A stretch of 64,000 nucleotides of DNA from Myrica gale (Eukaryota > Streptophyta > Magnoliopsida > Fagales > Myricaceae), in assembly GCA_963930655.1 (NCBI GenBank), contig OZ005616.1, forward strand, positions 24,068,922 to 24,132,921. Reading direction: 5' to 3'. The notes under the pieces were generated by a model. The model saw only the letters and a program-made list of their open reading frames with translations. It searched no databases and was not told the origin of the DNA. This document shows positions 23,265-41,285 of this stretch, piece after piece (the first letter of the stretch is position 1; the number at the start of each line of letters is the position of its first letter). A program made the translations under genes and the position numbers.

Positions 23265-24852
23265 CCCTTTCCTACAAGTTATCTAAATCGCACCCAACCC
23301 CGCTGTGGTTGTTTCTGATGGTGCCGGTGCTGATACAGCTATATTGGGTTGGGGGGAGAGAGACAGAGAGACCTTCCAACTTCAGCAGATATATATAATA
23401 GTAACTTCGTATTATGTCGGGGTTCTGTCATTTATTATAAAATCCCAAAATACGCTGCGGTCTTCTACGGTTATCCTCACCTGCCCAGCAATCATTCTCC
23501 ACCAACCTACCGGCTTTGTCTTCCCCACCTACCACAGGCTACCACCTTCCCACTGACCATCCCCATATTCTATCCCCTTGGCCAGCCCTATCCTCCATCA
23601 AACCTCTTCCTGCACCATCATCGTCCTACGTCTTATGGCAGCCTACCTCCTCCACCAACCAGACCCCTTTTCATCCTCTACGCCTCCATTGATCTTCACA
23701 TCAAGTAACATTCCCGCTAGAGCCGGGCTGTGTATCTTATCGAGGATAATTTCAGACAGTGGAATAACAGCCTGGTCATAAGCCTTTTTCGTCTCAAATT
23801 CCTGGACCAACCAATGTAGAATTTGACCAGGAAATTCCCTCCACCAACCACATCATCCATCGCCTTCCTCCTCCCAAAATGTTTATCCCAACTAAGCAAT
23901 GATATCGCTATTTGTGATAAATTCACTGTAGTAGCTGCTGTTTGTAGGAATACTAATCAAGAATCCAAGATGGGGAAGCCTATACTAGAAGAAGAAGAAA
24001 AAAGACGGGTAAGCCTATGCTGCGCTCTTAGCAGTTAGCAGTACCTGACCTGACCTGACGCAGCCATGCCGGGCTGGATCGGAAATAAGAGGAGGGCCCA
24101 CTTTCTGTACCCATTTTATACTTTAGTTTAAGATATTGTTTTAAAAAAAGAATAACCGACATCAACATATATTACTGCAACAAATTTGGCAAGGAGAAAG
24201 CAAAATAACAAAATCATTATTTCGTTTTCAAGGCTAACAACAATATCGCATAAACCATTCACTTGAACAAATGACGAGAAAATTCAAGAAACTAAATAAA
24301 CCCGCATACAAATTAAGAAACAACACTATTTTTTCCTAATGAGAAAAGAACAAAAAAAACATAGAATTCGAAAGCAGCACAACCGCTTCAGGCCCTTGTT
24401 TACGTCGATGGAGATGGCTTAATGAACACATGTCCTCAGGCATGGACGAGATAATTGCTAACTGAAAAATACATGGCCAACATGAAGCTTGCCCGAGGCA
24501 ATTATATCAAAACCAAAATAAAATCAAGGAACTTCATATTTTCATCATCAGTGTCTCCAGTGGGAACATTTTCCTCCAAAGCAAATTCAACAGACCAATG
24601 AAATCCGAAACGAGCAACACTTAAAGCTTTAACTTTTGGGTTTGGCTAAACGTATACCATCTACTCTGGATTGGTGAGATTGCACACCAACTGCCAATTG
24701 TTTCAGCTTGGTTTATTCAAGAAACCTAAGTTTTGCAGCAAAATCGTGGCGGTGTACCCTATGTAGGGTGATTTGGATAATAAATTGGAGCAACACAAGA
24801 ACAGGCAGGTAATAGCAAATGCCATTAATACATTTAGAAGGTGCTCAAAGTT
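23265..24852. other. Intergenic: DODA-like promoter and SET gene 3' flank
   Basis: Contains the upstream region of the minus-strand DODA-like gene and, from about 24130, AT-rich DNA leading to the 3' UTR of the SET gene. A C-rich stretch at 23480-23700 opens short Pro-rich frames with no family pattern. GGGCCCA at 24094-24100 is a possible site II element. No further gene was recognised. Confidence 0.45.
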
Positions 24853-27800
24853 TCATGTCTTCTTCAACCTCTTCCTCACTGAGGATCGCTTCGAAGCTCT
24901 AAAAGTGTGAGCACCACCAACAGCATAAGTTCTGAGCCTCCACAGGATCATCCTCTCACTGACACGCAACATTAAGGAATGGTACAACTTTCTTTCTTTT
25001 ATGCAACAACTGTCAAGTGCTTGAGTATCATCTTCTATAGAATTAGAACCATACAAATTCTCTCGCATATCTGCCAGTGAACAAAGAGCATTACATACAT
25101 CCTTTGTTAACAACAAATCCTTACTCACATCTGAAGCTTTTTCCCTAGTGGACTCGCCTTCTTCCAACAAAATCGAGCCTATAGATCCATTTAAGTTCCT
25201 TGTAACTGACACTGTAAGATCCAACTTATGATATGCATCCTCTGGTAACAGCATTATGTACAATAATTCCAACAGCTCAATTTCGGGTTCCCCATCATAT
25301 GAGATCTCGAAATATTCAGTGTTCTGGTTGACATATCCACAGTCACCCAATCTTCTCCACAGGGACAGTCTTGCTCTACTGTACCGACCAGAAAACAAAG
25401 TCGAAGTCAATTGGAGTACTAGTTCCAAGTCGATGTTTACAATGTCAAATGGATTATCTGGCTCTGTAAATCCATATCTGTGAAGCAATGCTGCATTGCC
25501 CAATGATCCGTATGTATTAAAGACCTGAGAGGAGGAAAAAGGAAAAGACGATAAAATGATCAGTTTGACAACAAGTCATTGTACATCAAGCACTAACTAT
25601 TTAAAGCTCTTTTTTATTTCCCCCGGTAAGTATTGGAAAGCGGATATTACAATAACATAGTAAAAAAGAGGGAAGTTTTTTTATTGGAAATTACAAACAT
25701 TAATCAACCTACGCGGTGATCAGATAGTATCAACAAGGGAACACAACTCAGAAGAGCACTTCCTGTTACTACATTTTGTCAGAATTGAAATTAAGGTTCA
25801 ACGAGTACAATCAAATTTGACGTGATTATTTTGGAGGGGAAAAAATCGGCGGGGTTTACTACTTTTTAAAATTCAAAATACCATCCCCATATTCAAGAAA
25901 CATCCTTGCTCCCCACCAAAAAAAACACACGCAAGGATTGGGACTGCAAAACTTCTCTCTTCTGAAGGTCCGTGTTTGGGCCTTTAATTGATGACAATAG
26001 CCATTCAACTCCAGAAAGAGAAGAGGTTGAGTCATTTCGACCATGGTGCTTTTCTGCCAAAGATATCCAATTAATGCACCTTAAATTGAAGATCTACAGG
26101 ACTACATTGAAACCCTGAAGGGAGAAATTCATTGACAAAGCAACTCCTCGGAAAAGAACAAATTCTAACCTCAGATCTAACTTCGACATCTTTCACCATA
26201 ATCATTTCTAGCACTGGGTTCTGCTCCCCTGAAATTGAAGAGCAATCGGAGTCACTACTACAGGGATTCTTCCTGAAAAGAGTGATATCCGACACTTCCC
26301 CATCGGAAGAGGATTTTTGAGTCGACAGTTCATTATCACCAGCACCAACATACACATCATTTTTGTTGAAGTGAGCATCACTTTCAGAATCAGAATGAGA
26401 AGATACAGAGGTGAAGTGTACATCCTCAGCTCCTGTCTTGTGATTAAAACTGGATTTCATGTAAGGGAGATTAATGGTAAATTAATCATCAAGATGTAAG
26501 AACCACATAGGGAACCATCAACAACAACTCCATGTATGATAGAATCTTCCCCAACCAAACAAGAAAGAAACTTAATTAATTAATTCAATAAAGAAGAAAC
26601 ATATGATAGCATCTTCCAACCTGCACTAAGAAAGTAAACATTCGCATACAATAGACATTAAACAGTAATCTCAACTATGAAAAGGTGTTTTGTACCATGA
26701 CCACAAGAAGGAATTTACTAATTTATATCCTTTTTCAAGACAGAGAAAGACCTGTACAGCATGTTGTCCCATGGTAGCATAAACTAAAGCAGTTTGTACC
26801 CAGCCCACACACCACCCACGCAAACGAAGTTAGTTTGTTAAATAAGCAGCTTTCAATCATTACACCCTGAATCGCTAATGGTATACCACAGGGTTCATCA
26901 GGATCTAAAGTCAGCTGTTGCTTCAAATAAAGATTAATCTTCCCTTAAAAATAACAGGGGAATAATGTCTCAGCCTTGAAATTTGAAGTAAGAAAAGGTC
27001 AACTCAAAATACATAGCTCCTAAAGCAAACATCTAAAAGGAATAGGCATTCAACATCTAAAGTGTAGAACTGACACAATTGCAGAGACTAATCACAGGTG
27101 ATGCAAAGTCATAAATGTGTCCATGAGTTATGGCCATGCTGACTGGTCAGGAGTTTACTCCTGTTTGATTCCATAGTAATTGATTCACACTCGTTGCAGT
27201 CTCCAGCCAATCCTATGGGAATCTGGCTTTAGAAGTGTCCATATATACACTGATGAGGAAACTTCCTTGGAACAATTTCCTCGGTATTAACTTATATATT
27301 CATAGCTTCGGGATATTGGATAAGCATTAGCAAAGAGATGCAACGAACCAGGGAGTTCAGAGAGTACCAACTTATTGTAAACACTGAACTGATTACAAGA
27401 ACCAAACAGACGAATAATATACCAATATAGATAGAGAAATCATAAACAGAACTGCAATAAGCTAGGTGAAGAATTCAGAAGCTAAATGAATGTCTCACTT
27501 ACAGATCCGCCAAAGGAACCATACCAAATCCATGGTAATCGTCTATCTCAAAAGACCGAGAAGAGATCAGACTTCTAGCAGCAAAGTATTGTCCAATGCT
27601 AAAAAAGTCTGGACTCAGGCTGAAAGGTGGTGAATCCAAGAGGGGCAGAATACTATCTTTCCAGTCCTCGCATATAAGAGCTTTGTCTTCTTTCACAGTC
27701 TGCCTACAATGGTAAAAGGCATGAGCAGATGCAACCCATTTCCAAGCTGAAACAACTTTTGCTCTACTTTCACAGTCCTCATATGTACCTTGTGGAGCTC

Positions 27801-28249
27801 GGTGCCAAGTAGGAGAGAGTCCATCTTGTCCAAAGTCCAAAGCAAGGGCAAGCACTCCTGGTAAGGCAAGAGCTGAAGGTAACCAGCCCAGGGTGAGTCT
27901 TCCCCTAAGCTCCTCTCGTACATAAGCGCCACGGCTAGCCCCAAATAACCGCCAAAGCCAGCGGCTTCGATCACGTCACATGCCCCGCTGGTCCTGACGG
28001 TGAGGCACGAGGCCTTTGGTATTCTCGCTACCACGTCGCCTTCCTTGAGATCGCACAGCGCTCTCACGGTAATGCCTTGGCCTTCGGGGATGTCGGTGAA
28101 GCCGAGCGCGTCGCTGCACTCGATGCCTTGGGCTTTCATCCACCGCTTGAACGCCCTCAGACGCCTGTGTTGTGTGTGTTTGGTGGTTGAGAAAAATAGA
28201 TGAGGAAAATGAAAGAAAATAGGAGGTTTAACGTTCACCTGGTGGCCAT
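24853..28249 (-). CDS. SET-domain protein-lysine methyltransferase, RLSMT/SETD6-like
   Basis: Five exons, 28249-28239, 28164-27789, 27699-27503, 26449-26170 and 25524-24853, join in phase to 511 residues. The start sits in a tiny first exon of 11 coding bases: ATGGCCACCAG spliced to GCGTCTGAGG gives MATRRLRAFKRWMKAQGIE, the start expected for this plant family. Conserved parts are the split-SET N-lobe (LKEGDVVARIPKASCLT, ESPWAGYLQLLP), the SET core (SRSFEIDDYHGFGMVPLADL, LFNHKTGAEDVHF, the Asn-His and NTYG cofactor-pocket elements) and a C-terminal Rubisco-LSMT substrate-binding-type domain (GNAALLHRYGFTEPDNP to ERMILWRLRTYA). A Ser/Asp-rich insert of about 65 residues follows the Asn-His motif. 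The family methylates Rubisco, ribosomal proteins or other non-histone targets using S-adenosylmethionine. The actual substrate is unknown. Confidence 0.92.
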
Positions 28250-29600
28250 AGTGGTTGCAAGGGGCAGAAAATATGGCGCCGTTTATGGCGTTTGTCGGAG
28301 GAAGCTCTTTACCGCTTCTTTGTCGTGCGCTTCATTCATTCAACTGCCCAGCAGGTTTAGGGCGTTCTCGTGGTTAACGAGGTTTGGGGCGGGTCGGGTA
28401 TGGTTTGGGCAATGTCTCCCACCGAGTTCTACCCTTTGACCGAGGAAATGTGCAAAACAATTAGTCAAATATCGGTAAGCAAAAAATTTAAAAACTTTTG
28501 AATTTGTATAGAAAATTTTTAAGTTTGATTTTTTATGGGATTTGTGAAAATATTTGATGAAAAACTTGAAGAATTTTTTATTGTAGTAGTGGAAGTGTTT
28601 TGAAAATTGAGGTAGATTGAGATTTTATTGAATTTTGAGGAAAATTAGTGAAAAATCAAATTTTACGAGACTGTAAAAAATTAAAGAGAGTTGATTTGAG
28701 TATAGTTTTTTATATTTATTATAATAAGAATATATTATTTTGACTAAAAGTTTGCATTTAAAAATTAGGCCAAAATTTCCAATAATACTATCCTTGACTG
28801 ATTTCTATTTTCATTTTTTATAACGGGTGAGTATATTAATTTTCAAGTAACCCTACAAAGATAGCCCTCGAGTAAGCCTCACAACGAGGAAAAACTCATA
28901 ACTATAACAAAATGTTTCACAAAATGTATAACTCCCCCTCAATGGGGCGTATCTCAACCAACATAAACCTATACCCTCAAAAATGGTGAAAACTCCCTTC
29001 AATGGGGTGTAGCTCAAACCAAGAACAACTCAAACCCTCAAACAAACCCAAGTAGCAAGACAAACAAAATAGAGTCAGAAAATACGAAAATCCAAACAAC
29101 ATCAAAGAATATTCCTCACGTAAACTCCATTTTCTTTCTAACTCTAAATTCCTTTTAGTCCATTGAGGACTTGAATGACTATTTCTTGTCTTGCACCTGA
29201 ATATTCAGTTGTTTTTGTTTAGTTTTTTGCACCTGAAAATTGTGTTCCTTCTTTAGTGTTGGCTTTATCTGCTTACTTTGTGTGCCTTGTTTAGTATTCA
29301 TCATATGATTAGATTGATCCAATTTTCTTCCTCTAATAGTATAAGTAATTATACTCCTTGATATTTGTTTAATTGTTTCGGGTAATAAATTTATGACCAT
29401 AATATTCTATTTTTTTATTTGCGTAGCGTATGTGCTTTCTTTCTCTAATTCTCGAACCCTTGAATTTTGTTCATTTAATTCCATGTGCTTAAAATTTCTT
29501 ACTTAACTTGAATTTTGTGCCCTTAAGGTTTTTTTTATTAAATTTGAATAATGCGAGTAAGTTGGTTAATGTTTATTTCTTTTAAAAATTTTAAAACTGG
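28250..29600. other. AT-rich intergenic DNA with unclassified repeats
   Basis: 28250-28440 is the promoter and 5' UTR of the SET gene. 28480-28745 is very AT-rich and resembles another segment at 32964-33045. 28900-29040 contains two diverged copies of a unit centred on CTCCCCCTCAATGGGGCGTA and CTCCCTTCAATGGGGTGTAG. No coding sequence was recognised. Confidence 0.45.
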
Positions 29601-29639
29601 TTGGTCTGACCAAACTCCTGGGTGGGCAGAGAACAGACT

Positions 29640-29870
29640 CTCGGGAGATCAGAACACTGAGTGCTCGGGAGTCTGAGCACTGCACTCCCTAGTGGGCTGA
29701 GTGTTGCGCGCCCTAGTGGGCTGAGTGTTGCGCGCCCGGGTATTCCCAGGAAGGCTGAGCACTGCACTCCCTAGTGGGCTGAGTGTTGCGCGCCCGAGAC
29801 GGTTGCGTACTGCGTGCCCGGGAGGGCCGAGTACTATGCGCCCAGGAAGTCATAGCCCTGCATGCCCGAC
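29640..29870. repeat. GC-rich degenerate minisatellite, ~24-bp unit
   Basis: In an AT-rich surround, 29640-29870 is GC-rich and repetitive. The unit is about 24 bp of the form CTGAG, three variable bases, TGC-C-C, then CCTAGTGGG. Near-identical units begin at about 29673, 29697 and 29756, with decayed units after 29780. It opens frames on both strands, full of Arg, Pro, Ser and Thr on one and repeats of Thr-Gln-Pro on the other. These are by-products of the repeat and not genes. Confidence 0.8.
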
Positions 29871-29999
29871 CAGCACCTCTGGAGCATGTCTGTATGCCTG
29901 GGAATACCCGGGGACATGCCTGGTCACACGACACACAATGAAATCTTTGTCTTGTCTAGTTTTCTTTGTCCTTTTTCCTTGTCCCATATTCTTGGCCTT

Positions 30000-32905
30000 T
30001 GATGCATGAATAGTGAGATGCAAATTTGGATCAACTGGTCATGCTTGCTTGCAATCACAATTGATGTGATTTTGAAGTGACTTTAGCTTATGTAAGTGAT
30101 CTTAATCATTACCTAGGGAAGGAGGAGTGTGTCATCTGGCTCCTCTAGCCCTTGTGCTGCTCAAGCCACCCAATCAATAGGCTTGCTTGTAACAGCCACA
30201 CCTTGACCAAATGATGGCAATGTTGGTTATAAAGTCAACCATTGCCATGCATTACACACATAGCCGGCCATTTAAGCTTGAGAGTGATGAGTGAGTCTTG
30301 AAGGCATTCGGCCAAGAGGGAGATGAAGGAGAGAAAGAAGAAAAGAAAAACTTTCATGCCTAGGTAAGTTGGCAAATGGGTTTTCGACCAAGGCCTTGAA
30401 CACCCCCTTGCACCACCTCTTTTCTATTTCTTCATCATCATTTCCACTTCTTCTTAGCCCCTAGTTCAGTGTCATTAACCAATATATCTTGTGTTATTAT
30501 GAAAACATCAAGTGCTACCCGAGATCACCAAGGTAAGAGTTTAGGTTCTTGAGTTTTGTGGAGGATGGATAACCTGTTCTTTTGTGTTGAATGATCATGC
30601 TTATTTTGTGCATAGAGTTGTGATTCAACGATGAACATGTTAGAGTTATATTGGTTTCAAAAAGAAAGGTTCATAGGTGCCACGACGTAAAAACCTAAAC
30701 TAGACACCTTGCATGTTAAGGTTTAATGAATATTTCTTGAAGCATGTGTATAAGATTGATTGCTGAGATGGTTTGATTGTTCAAAAAAGTTTATGAGCTA
30801 TGGTAGTGGTGATAAGCCTAAGCTTGGAGCCTTATAGGCCATAGTTTGGTCTAGAAGAATGACTCATGGTGTTGCATGTTGCACTTCATAGATTTGTGAT
30901 ACAATGTTATGCATATGTGATATGAAATGTTGAGCATTGTTGAGAATGATGATGGCCAAAAGGCCTGGAAGTATCATTGATCAAGAGAAGGCCAAATGGG
31001 GCCAACGAAATGATTCATGGGCTCAAGGAAGAGGTTATGAAAGTTGAAAGCATGAAAAAGATGCATTTATGCAAGTTCCTTGATGATGTTGCAAATAATC
31101 TTTGTTTGCTTCTAAGTTTCTTGAAAAATCCACATGTTAGGTGCTCTATGATCTCCTTTATATTGATAAATTAAAATTATTTTTAGCCTAAAGTTTCGAA
31201 ATGCATAGATCAATCAAAGGCATGAATACTTAGCTTGAGCATTTAGGCAAACATAGGTGCTGCCCAAATCGGCCCTAAGCTATAGGTTTAATTTTTGTAT
31301 GAAGCTTCTTAGATAGAATCTTTACCTAATATTAGGATTCCTGTAAAAAATTCAGCCCAAAATGATGAAAGAAAGGTTGAACATTACCCTGGAGGTCTCT
31401 GAGGGTAGATTCGGCATTTTGCCTAATTTGTTAAGGTAAAAGGGTCCAAAATGAGATAATGGTTACATGGTTGGATAGATCACGATAAATTGATGGGGAG
31501 CCCAAATTTGAGCTCAATCCGAGTTGAAGCAAGGGCTCAAATTACAAAGCCTGTGTAGGAGCCTAAATGGATTTTATGCACAATACCCCTGAAAGAGCAT
31601 CATATCCAATAATACTTTGGAAGTAGGCCCAATATGGTCTAATGAGGCCCAATAAGCCTTCATTGGAGGTTAATGGTCTGAGATCTTCTAGTTATTATCA
31701 TTGTTGTTTCAATTGTCAATGATTATTCTTTAAACGTGTTATGTTATTTATGATTCTTTCAAGTTCATATCAAATTAATGTGCATTGTTATATATGTACT
31801 TTAATGCTTGGATATGTGATTACATTTATAAGAAGGAAAACGAAAGTGAGGAACCCCTAGCTTGCGAGGGTTCCTCGAATGGTAGTGACGGTACCAGACA
31901 CATGTTAGGAGAGTGCAACCCCCCACTATAGGGAGTGAGTGAGCTCTTTCTGAGCGCTACGACGTTGTTTTAAAGGTTCTGGTGTAGGTGACACGGGACA
32001 GTCCCACGAGGAGAGGAGAGACGCACAACCCGACTCGGGAACTCTTCAGAAACCAATGATAGTGTGATGCATTGCATATTTTAATTTATCCAAATTCATA
32101 CTTATTACGCTGGAAATTAGTTCTAATCATGCTTAAGTAAATTATATGCATTGTATTTGTTTGATCATGTTTTCCCCGCCCCACCTTACTGAGTCAGTAG
32201 GACTTACTCCTTTTATGTTGTTTGTGTTTGCCTTTTTATTTCTAAGCAGGATGTTGGATTATTTTAAGGCCGACGATGTTCAAGATGCATAATCTGTTTT
32301 GTACCCCCATTTCATTGTTTCTTTTATTTCTTATGTTGGCAATGTTTCAAAATTATTTTTGATCATCTGACACGCAGTTGTATAGGTTAGGGAACTATAG
32401 GAAGTTCACATTTTTGTATGACCTAAGCCTATTCTTTTGTAACCCTCATGATTGACCCCTTTTGTACCAAACCGTATTTGTTTAAAGGAAAGCGTGTATT
32501 TCTCTATGTTGTTTTCTTGATACAATGTTTATTTATTTCCTTTAATTACGCTTTAATATTTTTACGATGTCAATCTGTTTTCCACCTGATTCATTAATTA
32601 GATTTTTCTAAATAGTTTACGATTTTGCCAGTTTCTTTTTAGTCGTTAAGCGACTAAGATTTTTCTTAGTAAAGTGCAAATTTACCACTTTTAATACTTT
32701 GTGCGATTTCACTTCCTTTGTTCAAGTTTCTAAATCGATTTACGACCTTTTTTTATCAATAACCTTTTTAATCAAGTCTTCCGTTAAGTAAATTCGAGGA
32801 CATTTCAACGATCCTAAGAGTTTTTATCGTGCGGTAATCCTCGTTTGTGTGCATGCGATTATTATACGTGAGCCGATGGGATAAGTACTGGCACAGAGCG
32901 TGACA
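30000..32905 (+). mobile_element. LTR-retrotransposon-like sequence, probably solo LTR; left end unresolved
   Basis: A nearly 3-kb stretch without coding frames reads like a long plant Ty3-type LTR. It has a possible TATA box (TTATAAAG, 30227), a GA-rich leader (30300-30350), a CACCTTACTGAGTCAGTAGG-type segment near 32181, and a right edge GAGCGTGACA ending at 32905. ATATG follows at 32906-32910. The same 5-mer precedes a TG at 30918 and at 31817, so either could be a left end, but the leader region argues for a start left of 30200. No gag, protease, RT or integrase is present. Confidence 0.35.
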
Positions 32906-33798
32906 ATATGCATAAAGCGTCTTCTAAAATTAGTAATGTTTTCATATCAAAATTTTTGATATATGAGAATTTGTGAAAAAATAAAGAGAAATGATTTGAG
33001 TGAATTTTTTTATGTTTATTGTGATAAAAAGAGATAATTTAATATGAAGAAATAGATTATTTTATAGTTATTTTTTATGCCAAATATGTAAATGATCTTC
33101 TTCAACTGTCATTTCCTTTTTATAGATTTAGATCTTACGTGGTGTTAGTTTTAGACTACTTTTTTTTTTCTTATGTGTGTTGTTTAATGGTGAAATGATA
33201 ATTTTAAAAATCAAATTTTAATAGAATTATAACAATCAAAAGATAAACTGACATTAACATAATTTGGAAGACAAATAAAAATTACAGTTTGACGATATAA
33301 AGTGGTAATTTTTGTGTGTGAGAGAGATCTCTAACGTTCTAACAGTGAAGATGTTCGATTAATGTATTTTTTGAGAATTTTTAGTGTTATGAGAATTTTT
33401 AGATGATAATAACTTTATTGATATACATACTGCAGTTATTTTTAGATGATGTTAAAAAATATATTCGGTTTATATATTCTAAAAATTGAAAAAATTATTA
33501 GAATACAAAAGAAACGAAAATACCTTTGTTTATTTACATAGCTGTTTTCCTACCCAATCCTTTTGAACTTCCATTAATCCCCCAATCTTCAACTCATGGA
33601 AAATTTGTCCTCCAATTAACAAACTAGATGCCTAAAAAGTAAAATCTAAAACACTATCTGCTTAAGTTCCCGTAGATTAACAAGTGGTGGATATGGTTGA
33701 AGTTTGGATCCCCTTTAGATTCCGCAGTTGTTAGTTTCCCATGTTCTAGAACTACAAGAAGCATTCCATGTGTCCAAAGTTTATTTTTGTTTTTAATA
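32906..33798. other. AT-rich intergenic DNA
   Basis: Very AT-rich sequence with a segment at 32964-33045 resembling 28661-28745. No gene, RNA or element end was recognised. Confidence 0.45.
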
Positions 33799-34179
33799 GG
33801 GAAATTTGCTTTTTAGTCCTTAAGTTTTGAACTCTTTTTAATTTTAGTCCTTAACTTTCAACCTTCAAAATTTTAGTCCTTGAACTTTTATCTTTGTAAA
33901 ATTCAGTCCTTCCGTCAGTCTGCCGTCAGACGCTGTCAATTTTTGTACCGGTCAACCGGATATATGTTTTGAAAGTGAGCAGTCGATCGGTACATGTAGC
34001 GGTCGACCGCTTTATGTAGCGGTCGATCGGTACAAATTTGACGGCAAACTGACAGCAGACTGACGGAAGGACTAAATTTTACAAAGATGAAAGTTCAAGG
34101 ACTAAAATTTTGACCCTCTAAAATTTATGACTAAAAATGAAAAGGGGTTAAAACTCGAGGTCTAAAAATCAAATTTCTC
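33799..34179. mobile_element. Foldback MITE with ~150-bp terminal inverted repeats
   Basis: The left arm starts GGGAAATTTGCTTTTTAG at 33799 and the right arm ends CTAAAAATCAAATTTCTC at 34179. These are inverted complements with few mismatches. The inverted match continues through AGTCCTT repeats, the CCTTCCGTCAGTCTGC/GCAGACTGACGGAAGG pair and the GTACCGGTC/GATCGGTAC pair. The whole 381-bp element is almost one hairpin with a small GGTCGACC-rich centre. Long inverted repeats of this type are usual for Mutator-like foldback MITEs. A clean 9-bp target duplication was not evident. The element sits about 325 bp upstream of the GFAT start codon. Confidence 0.85.
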
Positions 34180-34503
34180 TTTCAACAAGAAGAACAAGAA
34201 AATTGTTGTCGGCCGCCGCGTTCAATATGTTCTCCCCAACCACATGCAGCCACATGAGCGCGCTCGACGCACACTCAAATGACAATAAAACCCCTTCAAT
34301 TAGTCTATCACCTCTGGGCTCTGACTCTGTCCCCTAGTTTGATCAAACATTTAAACATACGTACGCCCGAAAAATCAGCCAGTCAAATGAAATAATCAAA
34401 ATTTGTCCACCCGAGTTGCTCTTTTAAAATAAAACAAGTTCTCTCTTAAACCCAGGAGACAAAGGAAGAAGAAGGGGAAAAGAGAGAGAGAGCAAGAGGA
34501 AAA
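34180..34503 (+). promoter_or_regulatory. GFAT promoter and 5' UTR
   Basis: The 324 bases between the foldback MITE and the GFAT ATG end in a purine-rich leader (GAGAGAGAGAGCAAGAGG) immediately before AAAAATG. No TATA box was assigned with confidence. Confidence 0.45.
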
Positions 34504-40448
<5,945 letters not shown>

Positions 40449-41285
40449 AGTCCTGCCGACATCTCTTGCCTTTTTGATCTTACACATCATGAGAACTGAG
40501 ACCACCTCAGTTGTATTTTCTGAAAATTATGCCGAGGGCATGTAGAGCATTGTACATTTACCAGAAATAGGAGTTTGGTGCGCATGGTTAAAAAGTAATT
40601 ATCTCATTATTTTTTTCGCTATATATTATTATTTTGCAAAATCCTTATCAGCTTTCATCTGTACTGTGTTTATTGTTTGCAAAATACTTTTTGTGGATAA
40701 ACACAGTTCAGATGAAAGCTGAAAAGGATTCAACTGATGACCCAAAGGTAAAATCAAAATATTGTAGACTACTATTTTTCCCTTGTATTAATTACAGAGA
40801 TATTTCACAAATTAGCGATTCAACTGATGACCCAAAAGTAAAACCAAACCTTTCTCATTCAACAGATTGATTATTTGCTTTTACGAGACATTAATCCGTC
40901 GGTAAAAAAGCACATTTGTAGGAGAGAACAGTCTCTAAGCTAACCGGATTTTTTTTGTTAGGCAGTGTTTGGGTAGGTATGGGAAATTTTTTTTTAGAAG
41001 TAGTTTAGATTTTCTTGAAATTGGTGAAAAAGTAGTTGGAGTTTGTAGGATTAGGATACTATGCAATTTTATGTTCGAATTGTATGATACAATTTAAAAA
41101 GAGATAGACACTATAGTTGTACCCTACTACCATTTAGTATTGACTATATAAAATTACGGATAACATGAGTTAGAGAGTCTATCTCTCTAATTTGGACACG
41201 AAATTGCATATGAAATCTGAGTTGAGTTTGTAAAAAAGTATTGAAATTTGTAAAAAAAATAATATTAGAATGAGTGAATAACAAG
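40449..41285. other. Intergenic: GFAT 3' flank
   Basis: Holds the GFAT 3' UTR, an inverted repeat at 40642-40728 and a short direct repeat (GATTCAACTGATGACCCAAA at 40727 and 40817, 90 bp apart). From about 40962, CAGTGTTTGGGTAGG starts an AT-rich segment typical of non-autonomous DNA transposons, but no matching far end was found. Confidence 0.45.
40642..40728. repeat. Short hairpin: 32-bp inverted arms, 23-nt loop
   Basis: Arm 40642-40673 (beginning TCCTTATCAGCTTTCATCTG) pairs with 40697-40728 (ending TCAGATGAAAGCTGAAAAGG plus A) with two mismatches. The loop is 40674-40696. It lies about 200 bp past the GFAT stop codon. It may be part of the 3' UTR, a tiny foldback element or a small-RNA precursor. 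Confidence 0.8.

Noticed and set aside
23305..23781. Pro/Ser-rich plus-strand frames upstream of the DODA-like gene
   Set aside because: C-rich DNA opens three overlapping frames with no motif and no matching exon nearby.
27789..28238. SET gene starting at 28238
   Set aside because: The codon is GTG, and the residues before RRLRAFKRW are hydrophobic and absent from the family. They are better explained as a 74-nt intron with GT-AG borders.
29713..30009. Open frames on both strands rich in Arg, Pro and Ser
   Set aside because: They are translations of the 24-bp minisatellite; being open on both strands is a property of the repeat.
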